From positions 1,364,001-1,428,000 of the forward strand of contig NZ_CAEUHO010000001.1 of NCBI RefSeq assembly GCF_903181435.1: a stretch of 64,000 bases of DNA. Reading direction: 5' to 3'. Under the pieces are notes generated by a model. The model did no database searches. It had not been told where the DNA came from and saw only the letters and a list, made by a program, of their open reading frames with translations. Below are positions 28,851 to 38,721 of this stretch, one piece after another. This DNA is from Bacteroides acidifaciens (lineage in GTDB: Bacteria > Bacteroidota > Bacteroidia > Bacteroidales > Bacteroidaceae). How positions within the stretch are numbered: the first letter of the stretch is position 1; every line of letters begins with the position of its first letter. The translations under genes and the position numbers were made by a program.

Positions 28851-29148
28851 ATGATAATAAGTATTTTAAAAGACAAGACAACTGTTTTGAAGGGGATAGC
28901 AATTGTTTTCATGATACTCCATCATTGTTTGATTAAGGAGTTTTATGCTGAACCGCCAGTTCATCCATTGCATATTTTTTAGTGTTGCTACTAGAGGCGT
29001 TTTCCAAGATATGCCAATATGGATTAACTCAGTACCTATAGTTTTCGTTATTGTAACGTTGATTTCTTACGTTATTGCAGCAATGTTGATAAAATCAGAA
29101 AAGTTATTGATTAAGTTAAAAGTAACGTCTTTTAAAAGAAGAGTATGA
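28851..29148 (+). pseudogene. Broken acyltransferase 3 gene
   Basis: The ATG at 28851 starts an acyltransferase-like N-terminus (LKGIAIVFMILHHC) that stops at 28980-28982 after 43 codons. A second frame up to 29148 carries a membrane helix and basic tail (VFVIVTLISYVIAAMLI ... SFKRRV) like the C-terminus of the same family. The central roughly 250 residues are missing. Its last bases overlap the next start codon, so it still serves as operon spacing. No functional product is expected. Confidence 0.75.
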
Positions 29149-30779
29149 AGATAGAAGTTAAAGGACATAGTGGATGCCAGATTGATGTGGTCAATGAGGG
29201 CAATGAGATTTATGTGTATAAATCCACGGCAGATCCAAAGTACATTAAGCGCCTTGTTTTGCAGGCAGAGAAACAACGTGCAGCAGCAGAGATAGAACAT
29301 CAGCATATCCGTGTGCCTAAAATTTACGATATTGAGAAAACTGATGAGACCGTTGTGGTCAAGATGCAATATGTGTACTCTAAAAACTTCATCGAGTTCT
29401 TCGAGCAGGCAGGCTTTGAGCAAGTGGATTACCTGATTGGTGCATTGGAGTACTTTGTGGAACATGAGATCAGCAAAAGCAAGCTGCAGACTGTATCTTC
29501 TAAGATATTTCAAGATAAGTTTTCCGAAATCAAATGCAAGTGCGAGCACAATCCACTCTATCAGGATGACGAGCGTATTGCTTCCATTCTTAGCCGCTCT
29601 GAACAGGTCTTTACTAATCTCAAGGACATGCTTATTCCCGTAGGACTTTGCCATGGTGACCTCACCTTTAGCAACATCCTGTTCAATGGTAACAACTACT
29701 ATCTCATAGACTTCCTCGATAGCTTTCTCGAGACCCCCTTGCAGGACATTGTCAAGCTTCGTCAGGATACCCGCTATCGTTGGTCACAACTGATGTACAC
29801 CAAGCGATATGATGCTGTCCGTCTGCATATTGTGCTCGATAAGATAGACCGCGAGATTGATTCCTACTTCAGCAATAAGTATGAGTGGTATCGTACTAAC
29901 TATCCTGTTATGCAGCTCATGAACATCCTCCGCATTCTGCCGTATGCGCATGAGGAGAAGGTCCTCTGTTTTCTCAAGGAGACTCTTGAGTCGCTACTTG
30001 ATGGTTTAGATGGTAAGAGATATGTGGAGAATGTAGGAGACTGTGGAGAAGGTACTCCTTCTCAAACTTTCTCAAATCCTCTCAATACTCGCAAGAGCTT
30101 GCTTGTTCCCGTAGCCGCCGACAAACCAGAGTATGAAAATGGGCTTCCATATGTCTTTGGTTTGGACAAGGATGGCGTGATCATTTGTATAAAGAGCATC
30201 ATGGGGTTGGAGCTCGAGAAGTTCGATAATATCTATTTTACTGTCCTTCGCAAGCATAATGAGCGCTTCTTTGTGGCTGACTCACTGAAACTTCAGTTCA
30301 AACGTCTCGGCATCAAGAACGCTAAGGTAGTGGTGCTCGATGAACCCACGCAGGATCAAGCTGAGACTATTTATCGCACCATCATGCTGGAACGGATAGA
30401 GGATAGTATCTTCATCAAGGATGCCGACTGTTTCTTTCACACCGACCTTACCGATGGGAATGCTGTAGCCATCTTCCCTATTGAGCAGTTGGAGGTTTTG
30501 TCACCTAAAGACAAGAGTTATGCAGCTGTTGATGATATGTACTATCTTACCAACATCATCGAGAAGACTGTGGTGGGTCGCTACATCAGTGCTGGCGGTT
30601 ACGCTATCAAGCGAGTGGAGACCTTCCTATACTACTATAACTGTCTTCGTCAGTATGGTCGTCTCTACCTCTCCCACATAATCTATGCTATGCTTCTCGA
30701 CAAGAAGCCTTTCCGCCCGATGATGGTGGAAGAGTATAAGGACTGGGGAACACAACGTGATTTGATGAGATACGAGTAA
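29145..30779 (+). CDS. APH-like kinase fused to nucleotidyltransferase-like domain
   Basis: The 544-residue protein has two parts. Residues 1-300 resemble aminoglycoside/choline-type phosphotransferases, with the catalytic loop LCHGDLTFSNILF (about residues 166-178) and the metal site YYLIDFLDS. Residues about 330-544 resemble the GT-A fold of sugar nucleotidyltransferases (VVVLDEPTQDQAETIYRT, IFIKDADCFFH, ending DWGTQRDLMRYE). No glycine-rich pyrophosphorylase loop is visible, so this half may be altered or catalyse something else. With the nucleotidyltransferase (27538) and HAD (28269) genes, it suggests phosphorylation and activation of an unusual capsule component. Confidence 0.7.
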   Translation: MKIEVKGHSGCQIDVVNEGNEIYVYKSTADPKYIKRLVLQAEKQRAAAEIEHQHIRVPKIYDIEKTDETVVVKMQYVYSKNFIEFFEQAGFEQVDYLIGALEYFVEHEISKSKLQTVSSKIFQDKFSEIKCKCEHNPLYQDDERIASILSRSEQVFTNLKDMLIPVGLCHGDLTFSNILFNGNNYYLIDFLDSFLETPLQDIVKLRQDTRYRWSQLMYTKRYDAVRLHIVLDKIDREIDSYFSNKYEWYRTNYPVMQLMNILRILPYAHEEKVLCFLKETLESLLDGLDGKRYVENVGDCGEGTPSQTFSNPLNTRKSLLVPVAADKPEYENGLPYVFGLDKDGVIICIKSIMGLELEKFDNIYFTVLRKHNERFFVADSLKLQFKRLGIKNAKVVVLDEPTQDQAETIYRTIMLERIEDSIFIKDADCFFHTDLTDGNAVAIFPIEQLEVLSPKDKSYAAVDDMYYLTNIIEKTVVGRYISAGGYAIKRVETFLYYYNCLRQYGRLYLSHIIYAMLLDKKPFRPMMVEEYKDWGTQRDLMRYE

Positions 30780-30866
30780 GTATGTTTAATAAGTCCCGAA
30801 TCATCAAATTAGAAGATTAGCGAACAACAGTTCTCACATTCGCTAATTCGTGATAAGAAGAATCCA

Positions 30867-31835
30867 ATGATTAATGTACAACGGAATCATACAATAGACT
30901 CACTGAAGCTGCTGTGCGCGACACTCGTAGTGTTCATACATTGCGAGTATCCATATAAAGTTAATGTGTTGCCTGTCACCGAGGTGGCTGTACCTCTGTT
31001 CTTTGCCCTCTCTGGCTACTTCATCTTTGGTGCAAAGCGTAAGTGGGAACGCATAGGTCGTATAGCCAAGATCTTTGCTTGGAGTGCAGCACTCTATCTA
31101 CTCAAGACCGAAATGGTTCAGCTGCTGACTATTCATCGGCCTTGGATGCCTACATGGAAGAATATCACCGATCTGATCCTTTTCAACGATGTGACATTCA
31201 GCATACACCTTTGGTATCTGCCTGCCTACATCTACGTGTTGGTTATAGTCTTCCTTATAGATATGTACAATGTGTGGCGATGGGCGTTCTGGTCGATACT
31301 GCCTCTGCTGCTGACAGGCGTATTCGTCAAGTATAATATAGCTGATGTATGCCCTGAGGATATTCAGTATTTTCGCAATGCCTATTTCAATGGTCTACCG
31401 TACTTCCTTTTGGGAGCTTGTGTTAAAATTACCCTCCCCCATTTTGGAGGTAAGTGCTTGAAAAAAAGTGGATTGCAACTATTGCTTGCGTTAGTAATAG
31501 CCGGATTGTTTTTAGCCCGTTACTATTTAACAGGAAAGGATTTAGGTATGCTTGCGCTTAAGGAGATAAATCTGATGCTACTCACATACGGCATTGCTCT
31601 CCTTGCAATGCTAACCATACAAACAAAGGATAATATCATATCGACCTTGGGGCGCAACTATTCGCTCTACATCTACATCTTCCATATACTCATTATGCAA
31701 GTGTGCGAAGTCGTAGCGATGCGACTTCCCGAGTCGATAGAAAATATATATATGTATTTCAACCCGCTGGTGGTGGTTCTGCTCAGTATAGAATTTACCT
31801 ACCTGCTGGGGAAACTTAGAATAATAAAAGTATGA
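30867..31835 (+). CDS. Acyltransferase family 3 membrane protein
   Basis: The 322-residue protein has about ten membrane helices. The opening RNHTIDSLKLLCATLVVFIHC is typical of the family, with a later YSLYIYIFHILIM helix. It should acylate a capsule sugar. Its stop overlaps the next glycosyltransferase start by 4 bp. Confidence 0.85.
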   Translation: MINVQRNHTIDSLKLLCATLVVFIHCEYPYKVNVLPVTEVAVPLFFALSGYFIFGAKRKWERIGRIAKIFAWSAALYLLKTEMVQLLTIHRPWMPTWKNITDLILFNDVTFSIHLWYLPAYIYVLVIVFLIDMYNVWRWAFWSILPLLLTGVFVKYNIADVCPEDIQYFRNAYFNGLPYFLLGACVKITLPHFGGKCLKKSGLQLLLALVIAGLFLARYYLTGKDLGMLALKEINLMLLTYGIALLAMLTIQTKDNIISTLGRNYSLYIYIFHILIMQVCEVVAMRLPESIENIYMYFNPLVVVLLSIEFTYLLGKLRIIKV

Positions 31836-32782
31836 ATAATACTCCTTTGGTGTCTATCCTCTTACCAAGTTACAATGTAGAGAAGTTTCTACCTAAATGT
31901 CTTGATTCCATTATCCATCAGACCTACAGCAATTTGCAGATCGTGCTGATAGACGATGGTAGTGAAGATAATACTTGGAGCGTGATGCAAGAATTTGCAG
32001 CCAAGGACAAACGTATTGAGATATACCACCAGAACAACTGTGGTGTGGCCATCACACGCAACCATCTGTTGGACAAGGTGAGGGGTGACTATGTGCTTTT
32101 TGTGGATTCCGATGACTGGATTGAGCTGGACATGGTGGAGCTCTTAATACAAAAAGCACTTACTACAAACTCGTCCATCGTGACATGTGGTATGGTCAAA
32201 AATGATAATTCGTTCGACAAAAACACCCAAAACGAGGTAGGTTGGGAACAATCTGAAGTAGTTTTCGAATTTCTTCGTCATGTGCGTTTTAACGGTTCAT
32301 TGTGGAATAAACTTGTTGCGACGAGTTTATTCCACAATGTGCGATTCCATTGTGGAATCTCCTACGGAGAGGATGCGCTATTTGTATGGGGATTATTACA
32401 GAATGCGGATAAGGTAGTACTGATTGACAAGATACTGTATCATTACAGAATGAATGATAGCAGTATCTCTCATGCATCTTGGACACCAGAGAAGAAGGGA
32501 TCGAATCATCAGGTCTGGAAACTGATAACTGAAGATGTAGCCAAACTATGGCCGCAATATCTTGATGTAGTCAAAGTGAGAGCAGCCCTCGAAGACATGT
32601 GGGCTTTGTATTATGCATCGACTACATCATATGGATATGATGAGCATATCTATATGCGTCAGCAAAATGTGAGATGCAACTTGATGTTGATACTCAAGTC
32701 AGATATCCCAACAGCCAAAATGAAGTTGTATGCTATTGCGGCATCCATATCGTTTAGTTTATTAAAATATATACACAAATGA
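31832..32782 (+). CDS. Family 2 glycosyltransferase
   Basis: The 316-residue GT-A enzyme has VSILLPSYNVEKFLPKCLDS at the start, IVLIDDGSEDNTW (about residues 35-47) and the FVDSDDW metal-binding motif (about 91-97). It adds a sugar to the lipid-linked repeat on the cytoplasmic face. Its stop overlaps the next gene by 4 bp. An unusual 16-bp perfect inverted repeat lies within it (32298-32339). Confidence 0.9.
   Translation: MNNTPLVSILLPSYNVEKFLPKCLDSIIHQTYSNLQIVLIDDGSEDNTWSVMQEFAAKDKRIEIYHQNNCGVAITRNHLLDKVRGDYVLFVDSDDWIELDMVELLIQKALTTNSSIVTCGMVKNDNSFDKNTQNEVGWEQSEVVFEFLRHVRFNGSLWNKLVATSLFHNVRFHCGISYGEDALFVWGLLQNADKVVLIDKILYHYRMNDSSISHASWTPEKKGSNHQVWKLITEDVAKLWPQYLDVVKVRAALEDMWALYYASTTSYGYDEHIYMRQQNVRCNLMLILKSDIPTAKMKLYAIAASISFSLLKYIHK
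32298..32339 (+). repeat. Intragenic 16-bp perfect inverted repeat
   Basis: CATTGTGGAATAAACT (32298-32313) and its exact reverse complement (32324-32339) flank a 10-nt loop inside the glycosyltransferase gene. CATTGTGGAAT occurs a third time at 32348-32358. Confidence 0.85.
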
Positions 32783-33513
32783 TACCAAAGATTATTCATT
32801 ATGTTTGGTTTGGAAACAACCCATTCCCATCCAAAATACAGAAGTGCATAGATAGCTGGAAAAAGTATCTGCCGGATTACGAGTTCAAACTTTGGAACGA
32901 AGAGACTTTTGATGTCAACTCGTGCCAGTTTGCAAAGGAAGCCTTTGAACTGAAGAAATGGGCTTTTGTATCAGACTATGCCCGCATCGAAGCTATCTAT
33001 AAATATGGCGGCTGGTATCTTGATACTGACATCGAGATACTCAAGCCTATTGCACCGTTGGAAGTTCATCGCGTAGTATTGGGCACCGATGAGGATGGAG
33101 CCATTACCGCCATGTATGGTACAGAACCGAGACACCCCTATTGGAAGAAGGTGCTTGACTACTACAGAACTATGTCTTTTGTTAAGCCAGATGGTTCACT
33201 CAATATGGCAGTTGTAAACGAACACCTGCAAGAGGTGCTTGTAGAATATGGCTATGTACATAAGAACAAGTATCAGGAATTGAAGGAGGGGATTATTCTC
33301 TATCCCGACGACTATTTTCATGTGGTGAGTTTGGAGCGAGGAACCAAACATCAAACTGAAAATTCATATGCCATCCATTGGCAGACGATGACATGGACCT
33401 CCAAGACCAGCCACTTTGTGCGCTTCATTCGAAAGAAACTCCTCATACCTATCTTTGGAGAAGGCTTTTTGGACTTCTATAACAAATTACGTAAACTGAG
33501 AAAAAGAAAATAA
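32779..33513 (+). CDS. Glycosyltransferase with DXD motif (OCH1/capsular type)
   Basis: The 244-residue protein opens MIPKIIHYVWFG and has GGWYLDTDIEIL (about residues 76-87) with the DXD nucleotide-sugar site. The family (Gly_transf_sug) transfers hexoses from nucleotide donors. The substrate is not known. It overlaps its upstream neighbour by 4 bp and is 3 bp from the next. Confidence 0.9.
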   Translation: MIPKIIHYVWFGNNPFPSKIQKCIDSWKKYLPDYEFKLWNEETFDVNSCQFAKEAFELKKWAFVSDYARIEAIYKYGGWYLDTDIEILKPIAPLEVHRVVLGTDEDGAITAMYGTEPRHPYWKKVLDYYRTMSFVKPDGSLNMAVVNEHLQEVLVEYGYVHKNKYQELKEGIILYPDDYFHVVSLERGTKHQTENSYAIHWQTMTWTSKTSHFVRFIRKKLLIPIFGEGFLDFYNKLRKLRKRK

Positions 33514-33516
33514 GAT

Positions 33517-34734
33517 ATGCAAAGAATCATTTTCATCAATCTGCATACCAGCTGGATGCTTGTGCGTAACTCGCAGGTCATCTATTTCAGGACTTCGGCA
33601 GCTCTGAAACATAGATATATTCTTGATTATCTGCTTGATAGTGGAAAGTATGAGGTGTGCAACTACATCACTGAGCATGGGTTCTCACTCGTTCCTAATG
33701 ATGGTGGCGCCTTGAATAAGTTCCATTGTCTCAGGTTCTGGGAGAATAAGAATATTCTGAAGAAGAACGGCATCGATCCTAAGAAGGTAACCATTCTGAC
33801 AAAGGCAAGTGACATCCGACTTGATGACATCGTCATCCTCTATAATATCATGGGTAAGAGCAACTATGAGGTGGCTGGTGATATCAAGGCATTCAAGGCT
33901 CTAAGCATGCTTCATTTCCATGGTCGCAAGACCGAGAATGCATGCATGGAGAAGGCCGACTTCCAGTGTTATTTCAACGAAGTGGATCTGAGTAAGTCTT
34001 CTGAACTCTTCCGCAAATATTATCACGTAGAGCGTCCATGGGTGATTATACCTTTTGTGTTTGCTGAGCGCTTTAGGAACATGAAGCCCTTTAAGGAGCG
34101 TCAGAACAAGTGCTTTTCCACAGGTACTATCACCTATAAGGAGCATGAAGAGTTTGTGTCTGTCTATGGTGACCCTTGCGACCAACCTGCTCGTAAGTTC
34201 GTGAAGGATTATCCGGACTTCTTCAAGGACACAGTAGATTGCTACAGTAGCGACTATATGGAGGACAACGTAGGTAAGAAATATGTAGATGGCGAGAACT
34301 ATTTTGTGCGTATGTACAAGAAGTTCTATAACCTCACCCATGTTGGTCAGCAGAAGAAATACTTCAGTTTCAATATGGTGGAGAAGTTTAACAATTACAA
34401 GATGCATCTCCTTGGTGAGGAGATCCTCGGTGTTCCTGGTATCGGCTATGTAGAGGGCATGGCATGTGGTAGCGCTTATATTGGTCTCGACTCGCCTATA
34501 TATCGTGATCTTGGTCTTATTCCCGGAATACATTACATTGCTTACGATGGTACTAAAGAAGGTCTCCGTAAGACGATAGAGTTCTGGCAGAAGTCTGAAA
34601 ATCAAGACGAACTAGAGAAGATTGCCAAGAGGGGATGTGAATTTGTGCGTATGAATTTCTGTGGTGAAAAGGTAGCTAAAGAATTGATGGCAACTCTTGT
34701 TAGCCAAAAGAATAATTGGCTAAAGGAGAATTAA
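33517..34734 (+). CDS. Glycosyltransferase, probably GT-B type
   Basis: A 405-residue protein. LVPNDGGALNKFHCLRFWENK and the later GIGYVEGMACGSAYIGLDSP (an acidic-rich loop resembling the donor-binding region of GT-B enzymes) support a glycosyltransferase. The family is less clear than for its neighbours. The context, between a DXD glycosyltransferase and the polymerase, agrees. Its stop is 2 bp before the next start, with AAAGGAGAA as a ribosome binding site inside its 3' end. Confidence 0.7.
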   Translation: MQRIIFINLHTSWMLVRNSQVIYFRTSAALKHRYILDYLLDSGKYEVCNYITEHGFSLVPNDGGALNKFHCLRFWENKNILKKNGIDPKKVTILTKASDIRLDDIVILYNIMGKSNYEVAGDIKAFKALSMLHFHGRKTENACMEKADFQCYFNEVDLSKSSELFRKYYHVERPWVIIPFVFAERFRNMKPFKERQNKCFSTGTITYKEHEEFVSVYGDPCDQPARKFVKDYPDFFKDTVDCYSSDYMEDNVGKKYVDGENYFVRMYKKFYNLTHVGQQKKYFSFNMVEKFNNYKMHLLGEEILGVPGIGYVEGMACGSAYIGLDSPIYRDLGLIPGIHYIAYDGTKEGLRKTIEFWQKSENQDELEKIAKRGCEFVRMNFCGEKVAKELMATLVSQKNNWLKEN

Positions 34735-34736
34735 CG

Positions 34737-35825
34737 ATGATTCCAGGATCATATTATTTATTTATCTACTTGTTCATAGTAACGATTGCCACCTTTTCAG
34801 TGTACAATCGGTATAGGATGAGCAGTAGTGGAGTGTTAGTCAAAGACAGTTCTAGCAACACACTTATTCTTGCATTGCTTTGTACAATCTTTATTGGACT
34901 GCGCCCGAATGATCCGGTATTTGTTGATACGGTAGGTTATGTTGCAGGATACTATTATCATTTGCATGAACCTTTTGTACTATCAGCAGATGTGGAGAAT
35001 TTGCTGTTCGAAAACATTTATTGCTTCTTTGCATCATACGATCTTGGCTGGCATACTTTGTTCTTATTTATGGCAAGCATATATTTTATAGGAACGTATC
35101 TTGCCTGCAAAAAGTTCTTCCCTGATAACACGCTGATTGCATTTGTTGTGTTTTTAGGGGCTTTTTCCACTTTTTCATATTCTGTAAATGGTGTGAAAGC
35201 AGGAGTTGCTGCAGCTTTGTTCCTATGTGCTTTAGCTTACAGGTCTGATAAGCCAGTTATTGCTTCCATTCTGGCTGTTGCTTCATGGGGGTTCCATCAT
35301 TCTATGACCCCTTGTGTATTGTCTTTCTTTATTGTATGGTTCTACAGCAAGCCTAAAGGGTATTTCTTGTTCTGGGTACTGTGTCTTGCGTTGTCGGCTG
35401 CTCATGTAACTTTCTTCCAGACATTGTTTATGTCCTATTCTGATGCTAAAGGTGCCTCATATCTTGATGCTGAGAATATGGCAGGTTGGGAAGGTAAGAC
35501 GGGCTTTCGCTTAGACTTTGTGGTATATAGCGCAATGCCGGTTTTAGTTGGTTATTGGGCAATATTCAAGAAAAAGATAGATAACTTGAAGTACAATAGA
35601 GTTCTTTGTACCTATCTCTTAATGAATGGTATTTGGCTCTTGTGTATGTACGCAGGTTTCACCAATCGTATTGCATACCTCAGTTGGTTTATGTACCCTA
35701 TTGTATTGGTCTATCCGCTACTGGATGAAGAATGTGTCTGGGGCAGTTCGAGGTTTAAGACTGTAGCCCTTTTTGCTGGTCTTCACCTTGGCTTTACTTT
35801 GTTTATGAACATTATTTATCTGTAA
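34737..35825 (+). CDS. EpsG/Wzy-type polysaccharide polymerase
   Basis: The protein is 362 residues from the ATG at 34737, with about ten membrane helices. The opening YYLFIYLFIVTIATFSVYN and the LRPNDPVFVDTVGY loop are typical of EpsG-family proteins, which join repeat units into polymer at the periplasmic face. It is the only good polymerase candidate in the locus. An upstream in-frame TTG is unlikely because it overlaps the previous gene. Confidence 0.82.
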   Translation: MIPGSYYLFIYLFIVTIATFSVYNRYRMSSSGVLVKDSSSNTLILALLCTIFIGLRPNDPVFVDTVGYVAGYYYHLHEPFVLSADVENLLFENIYCFFASYDLGWHTLFLFMASIYFIGTYLACKKFFPDNTLIAFVVFLGAFSTFSYSVNGVKAGVAAALFLCALAYRSDKPVIASILAVASWGFHHSMTPCVLSFFIVWFYSKPKGYFLFWVLCLALSAAHVTFFQTLFMSYSDAKGASYLDAENMAGWEGKTGFRLDFVVYSAMPVLVGYWAIFKKKIDNLKYNRVLCTYLLMNGIWLLCMYAGFTNRIAYLSWFMYPIVLVYPLLDEECVWGSSRFKTVALFAGLHLGFTLFMNIIYL

Positions 35826-35830
35826 TATGT

Positions 35831-36640
35831 ATGAAATATAGAATTTCTGTTATAATGGGCATATACAATTGTGCTCCAACATTGCGTGAGGCCTTTGACT
35901 CAATACTTGCGCAAACATATAAAGGCTTTAAAGTCATTATGTGCGATGATGGGTCGAAGGATGATACATACGCTATTGCTAAAGAGTATGCTAATAAGTA
36001 TGAGAACTTCATTGTAATCAAAAATAAGTATAATATGAAGTTAGCAGCTACCTTAAATCATTGCATTGAGTATGTTGATACTGAATTTATAGCTCGTATG
36101 GATGGTGATGATATCAGTGTGCCGAACCGCTTGGAGACGCTTATTAACTTTTTGGACGCTCATCCCGAGTATGCTTTCGTTAGTAGTGCCATGACACACT
36201 TCGATGAGAGCGGTGATTGGAAGGTGACACGCAAGGAACCGGAACCAACAATCAACTCATTTAAGCGAACTTCACCTTTCTGTCATGCTCCTGTGTTGAT
36301 GCGTACAGAGGCTCTTCGTGCTATTGGCAACTATACGGCAGAACCGAAGGTGGAGCGAATGGAGGATTATTACCTTTGGCATAAGTTCTATTGTGCAGGT
36401 TATAAGGGATATAATCTTCAAACCCCTCTCTATAAGATGCGCGATGATAAGAATGCAACTATTAGAAGACATGGAATATCATCTAACTTCCGAGGTTACA
36501 AAACAGATATGGAGATTTTGAAGAATCTTGGCATTAAAAACTATTGGTTGGTGCCTACAATGAGGTTCCTTAGAACGCTCCTCATCCCCAACTTCATGAT
36601 GCATAGACTAAGAAAGATTAAAGCTAAATTCCAAAAGTAA
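35831..36640 (+). CDS. Family 2 glycosyltransferase
   Basis: The 269-residue GT-A enzyme opens ISVIMGIYNCAPTLREAFDSI, with VIMCDDGSKDDTY (about 36-48) and ARMDGDDIS (about 86-94) as the nucleotide and metal sites. It adds one sugar to the repeat. It sits 1 bp before the next glycosyltransferase. Confidence 0.92.
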   Translation: MKYRISVIMGIYNCAPTLREAFDSILAQTYKGFKVIMCDDGSKDDTYAIAKEYANKYENFIVIKNKYNMKLAATLNHCIEYVDTEFIARMDGDDISVPNRLETLINFLDAHPEYAFVSSAMTHFDESGDWKVTRKEPEPTINSFKRTSPFCHAPVLMRTEALRAIGNYTAEPKVERMEDYYLWHKFYCAGYKGYNLQTPLYKMRDDKNATIRRHGISSNFRGYKTDMEILKNLGIKNYWLVPTMRFLRTLLIPNFMMHRLRKIKAKFQK

Positions 36641-36641
36641 T

Positions 36642-37616
36642 ATGTCAAAGGTTTCCGTGATTGTTCCTGTCTATAAGACGGAGAAATATATTGAGAAGTG
36701 TGCCGTCAGCCTTTTTGAACAGACTTTGGAGGATATTGAGTTTATCTTTGTAAATGATGGTTCTCCAGATAATAGCATAGTTCTTCTTAAAGAAGTTATT
36801 AGTCGATACCCTAAGCGTGAGAGTTCTGTTATAATCCTAAATAAGGAGAATGGTGGTCTCGCTTCTGCAAGAATCCATGGTCTTCAGCATGCTACTGGAG
36901 ACTACATCATCCATTGTGATGGCGATGACTGGGTGGATACCAATCTTTATGAGTCGTTGTATAGGAAAGCTATTGAGACTGGGGCTGAGGTGGTGATGTA
37001 TCCTGTTACTGAGGAATGGGGGAACCATTCTTTTGTGAGAGAATTAGGGGATTTAGGTGATAGCTGTCAGGATGTATTGAAGAATTGGTACAAGAACTGT
37101 GTGCAAATGTACACAGTTAATAAGCTTGTGAAGGCGAACGTATATAAGGATAATAACCTTCTTCCATACGAAGGTATAAATATGTGGGAAGACAACGGCT
37201 TGATGCTTCGAGTATTTTACTATGCTAAGGGGCTTGCTCAAATAGATAATGCTACATATCATTACTTTAGAGGCAATGAGCAAGCACTTACACATAACTA
37301 TGGCCGAAAGGCTGTTGATCAGATGATCAAGTGTGCTGGTTATTTGTACGATTTTTATGAGGAAAAAACAGACTTCAAGGAATACGAGAAGACTGCTTTA
37401 GCTATAAAGTTCTTTGCAAGAATAAACCTCATCACCACCACTTTCGGTGGTTTACGTGAATATTACCAATTGTTCCCTGAGAGTGATGCTGTCATTCCTT
37501 TCATCAGTGATAATGCTTTCTCGTCAAAGGGTATTATACGTTTCAAATTTGTTAAGTATAATTTGGCATGGCTTTTTGTACTTCTATTTAAAGTTTCATT
37601 ATGGGTGAAAAAGTAA
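36642..37616 (+). CDS. Family 2 glycosyltransferase
   Basis: The 324-residue GT-A enzyme has VSVIVPVYKTEKYIEKCAVS at the N-terminus, FIFVNDGSPDNS and HCDGDDWVD as key sites. It adds a sugar to the repeat unit. Its 3' end overlaps the start of the broken acyltransferase at 37601 by 16 bp. Confidence 0.92.
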   Translation: MSKVSVIVPVYKTEKYIEKCAVSLFEQTLEDIEFIFVNDGSPDNSIVLLKEVISRYPKRESSVIILNKENGGLASARIHGLQHATGDYIIHCDGDDWVDTNLYESLYRKAIETGAEVVMYPVTEEWGNHSFVRELGDLGDSCQDVLKNWYKNCVQMYTVNKLVKANVYKDNNLLPYEGINMWEDNGLMLRVFYYAKGLAQIDNATYHYFRGNEQALTHNYGRKAVDQMIKCAGYLYDFYEEKTDFKEYEKTALAIKFFARINLITTTFGGLREYYQLFPESDAVIPFISDNAFSSKGIIRFKFVKYNLAWLFVLLFKVSLWVKK

Positions 37617-37970
37617 GACAATCCAACTTTGAACTACTTCGCATTCTATGCATGTTTGTAGTATTGACATCACATTCTTTGATGGCAATGTATGATCTGT
37701 AAACATGCGCTGATACTTTTTGCTACATCCGTATTGACATTTTGGTTGTTTGCAAATCTGAAAATCCAAAATAAGGCTATCAATTGGGTATCAAATTCTG
37801 TTCTGGCAGTTTATTTGATATCTTCATTGCCGTTTTTTGGACTATGTTATTATAGGTGGCTCGTGCAAGTGAATGAAGCATATACTGGTGTAATTGCTTT
37901 ACTCTTAGTTGTGGGAATAATGGTACTATTCTATATTGCTTGCATATTAGTCGAACATCTAAGAAAATAG
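37601..37970 (+). pseudogene. Broken acyltransferase 3 gene
   Basis: The ATG at 37601 begins RQSNFELLRILCMFVVLTSH, a typical acyltransferase opening, but stops at 37700-37702 after 33 codons. The overlapping frame 37692-37970 (MICKHALILFATSVLTF...) encodes three membrane helices like the C-terminal end of the same family. The central part is deleted. Neither piece should be active. Confidence 0.8.
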
Positions 37971-38721
37971 ATTATGCATTCACTTGGGGATAAAATTATA
38001 TCCTTTCTCGAAAGAAGGCTTATTTTGACGTTTTAATATAGTTATGTGTCTTGGGAGCTATTCGTATTTCTCTCTCACATTGATCTGCTATGGTGGTTGA
38101 AGCCTTAGGGACGACAGGGATTCAAAAAAACAAGAAGATTTGAATGGGTTCAATCGCTTGGTTTGTATTATTTATATTTGGATTATAGTTTGCATCTTCC
38201 TGGTACTGTGGTTCACAGTATTGGGAGGTTAGGGGCATAGTTTATGACCATTGGCTTTAGGGTATTGGTGAGCATTCATATTGAGATTCTACAGTTGGGG
38301 ATAGGAACTAGTATGTGCGAGATGTATGATGTCTTATGTAATAACATTTTAAACAAGGTAAGTAAGAAAAACTTTTATGTAGCGCTTATATTAATTATTG
38401 TTATCATTTTCCTTCTGTATAAACTATGTGCTAATGCAGGAAGTGCGTAATAATGTGATAGTGGGTCGGTAGACTGGTTAGGCGTAGGGAATAATGCAGG
38501 TGGTATTGTGATGGCATTTCTCTTTGGATTTTTCATTTTGCGCATGTGCTCAATTGTACAATACAGGAGAATCGACAAAAAATGAGACTCTCCGTTCATA
38601 CAATTATAAGCAACAGTTAAGGCATGATATACATAATAAACTTGAAACTATGATTTTAGAAGAAGCTTGTATCCTTTTAGGTTATTGCGCTTCGTTCTTC
38701 TTTAATTAATCTTTTAAGAAT
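37971..38721 (+). other. Decayed sequence, no intact gene
   Basis: In 750 bp I see only fragments. A frame at 38244-38450 ends with one hydrophobic helix (YVALILIIVIIFLLYKL). A piece at 38469-38585 reads VDWLGVGNNAGG then a hydrophobic stretch and RRIDKK before a stop. They look like the remains of a membrane protein gene of the capsule locus, but the family cannot be fixed. Confidence 0.6.
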
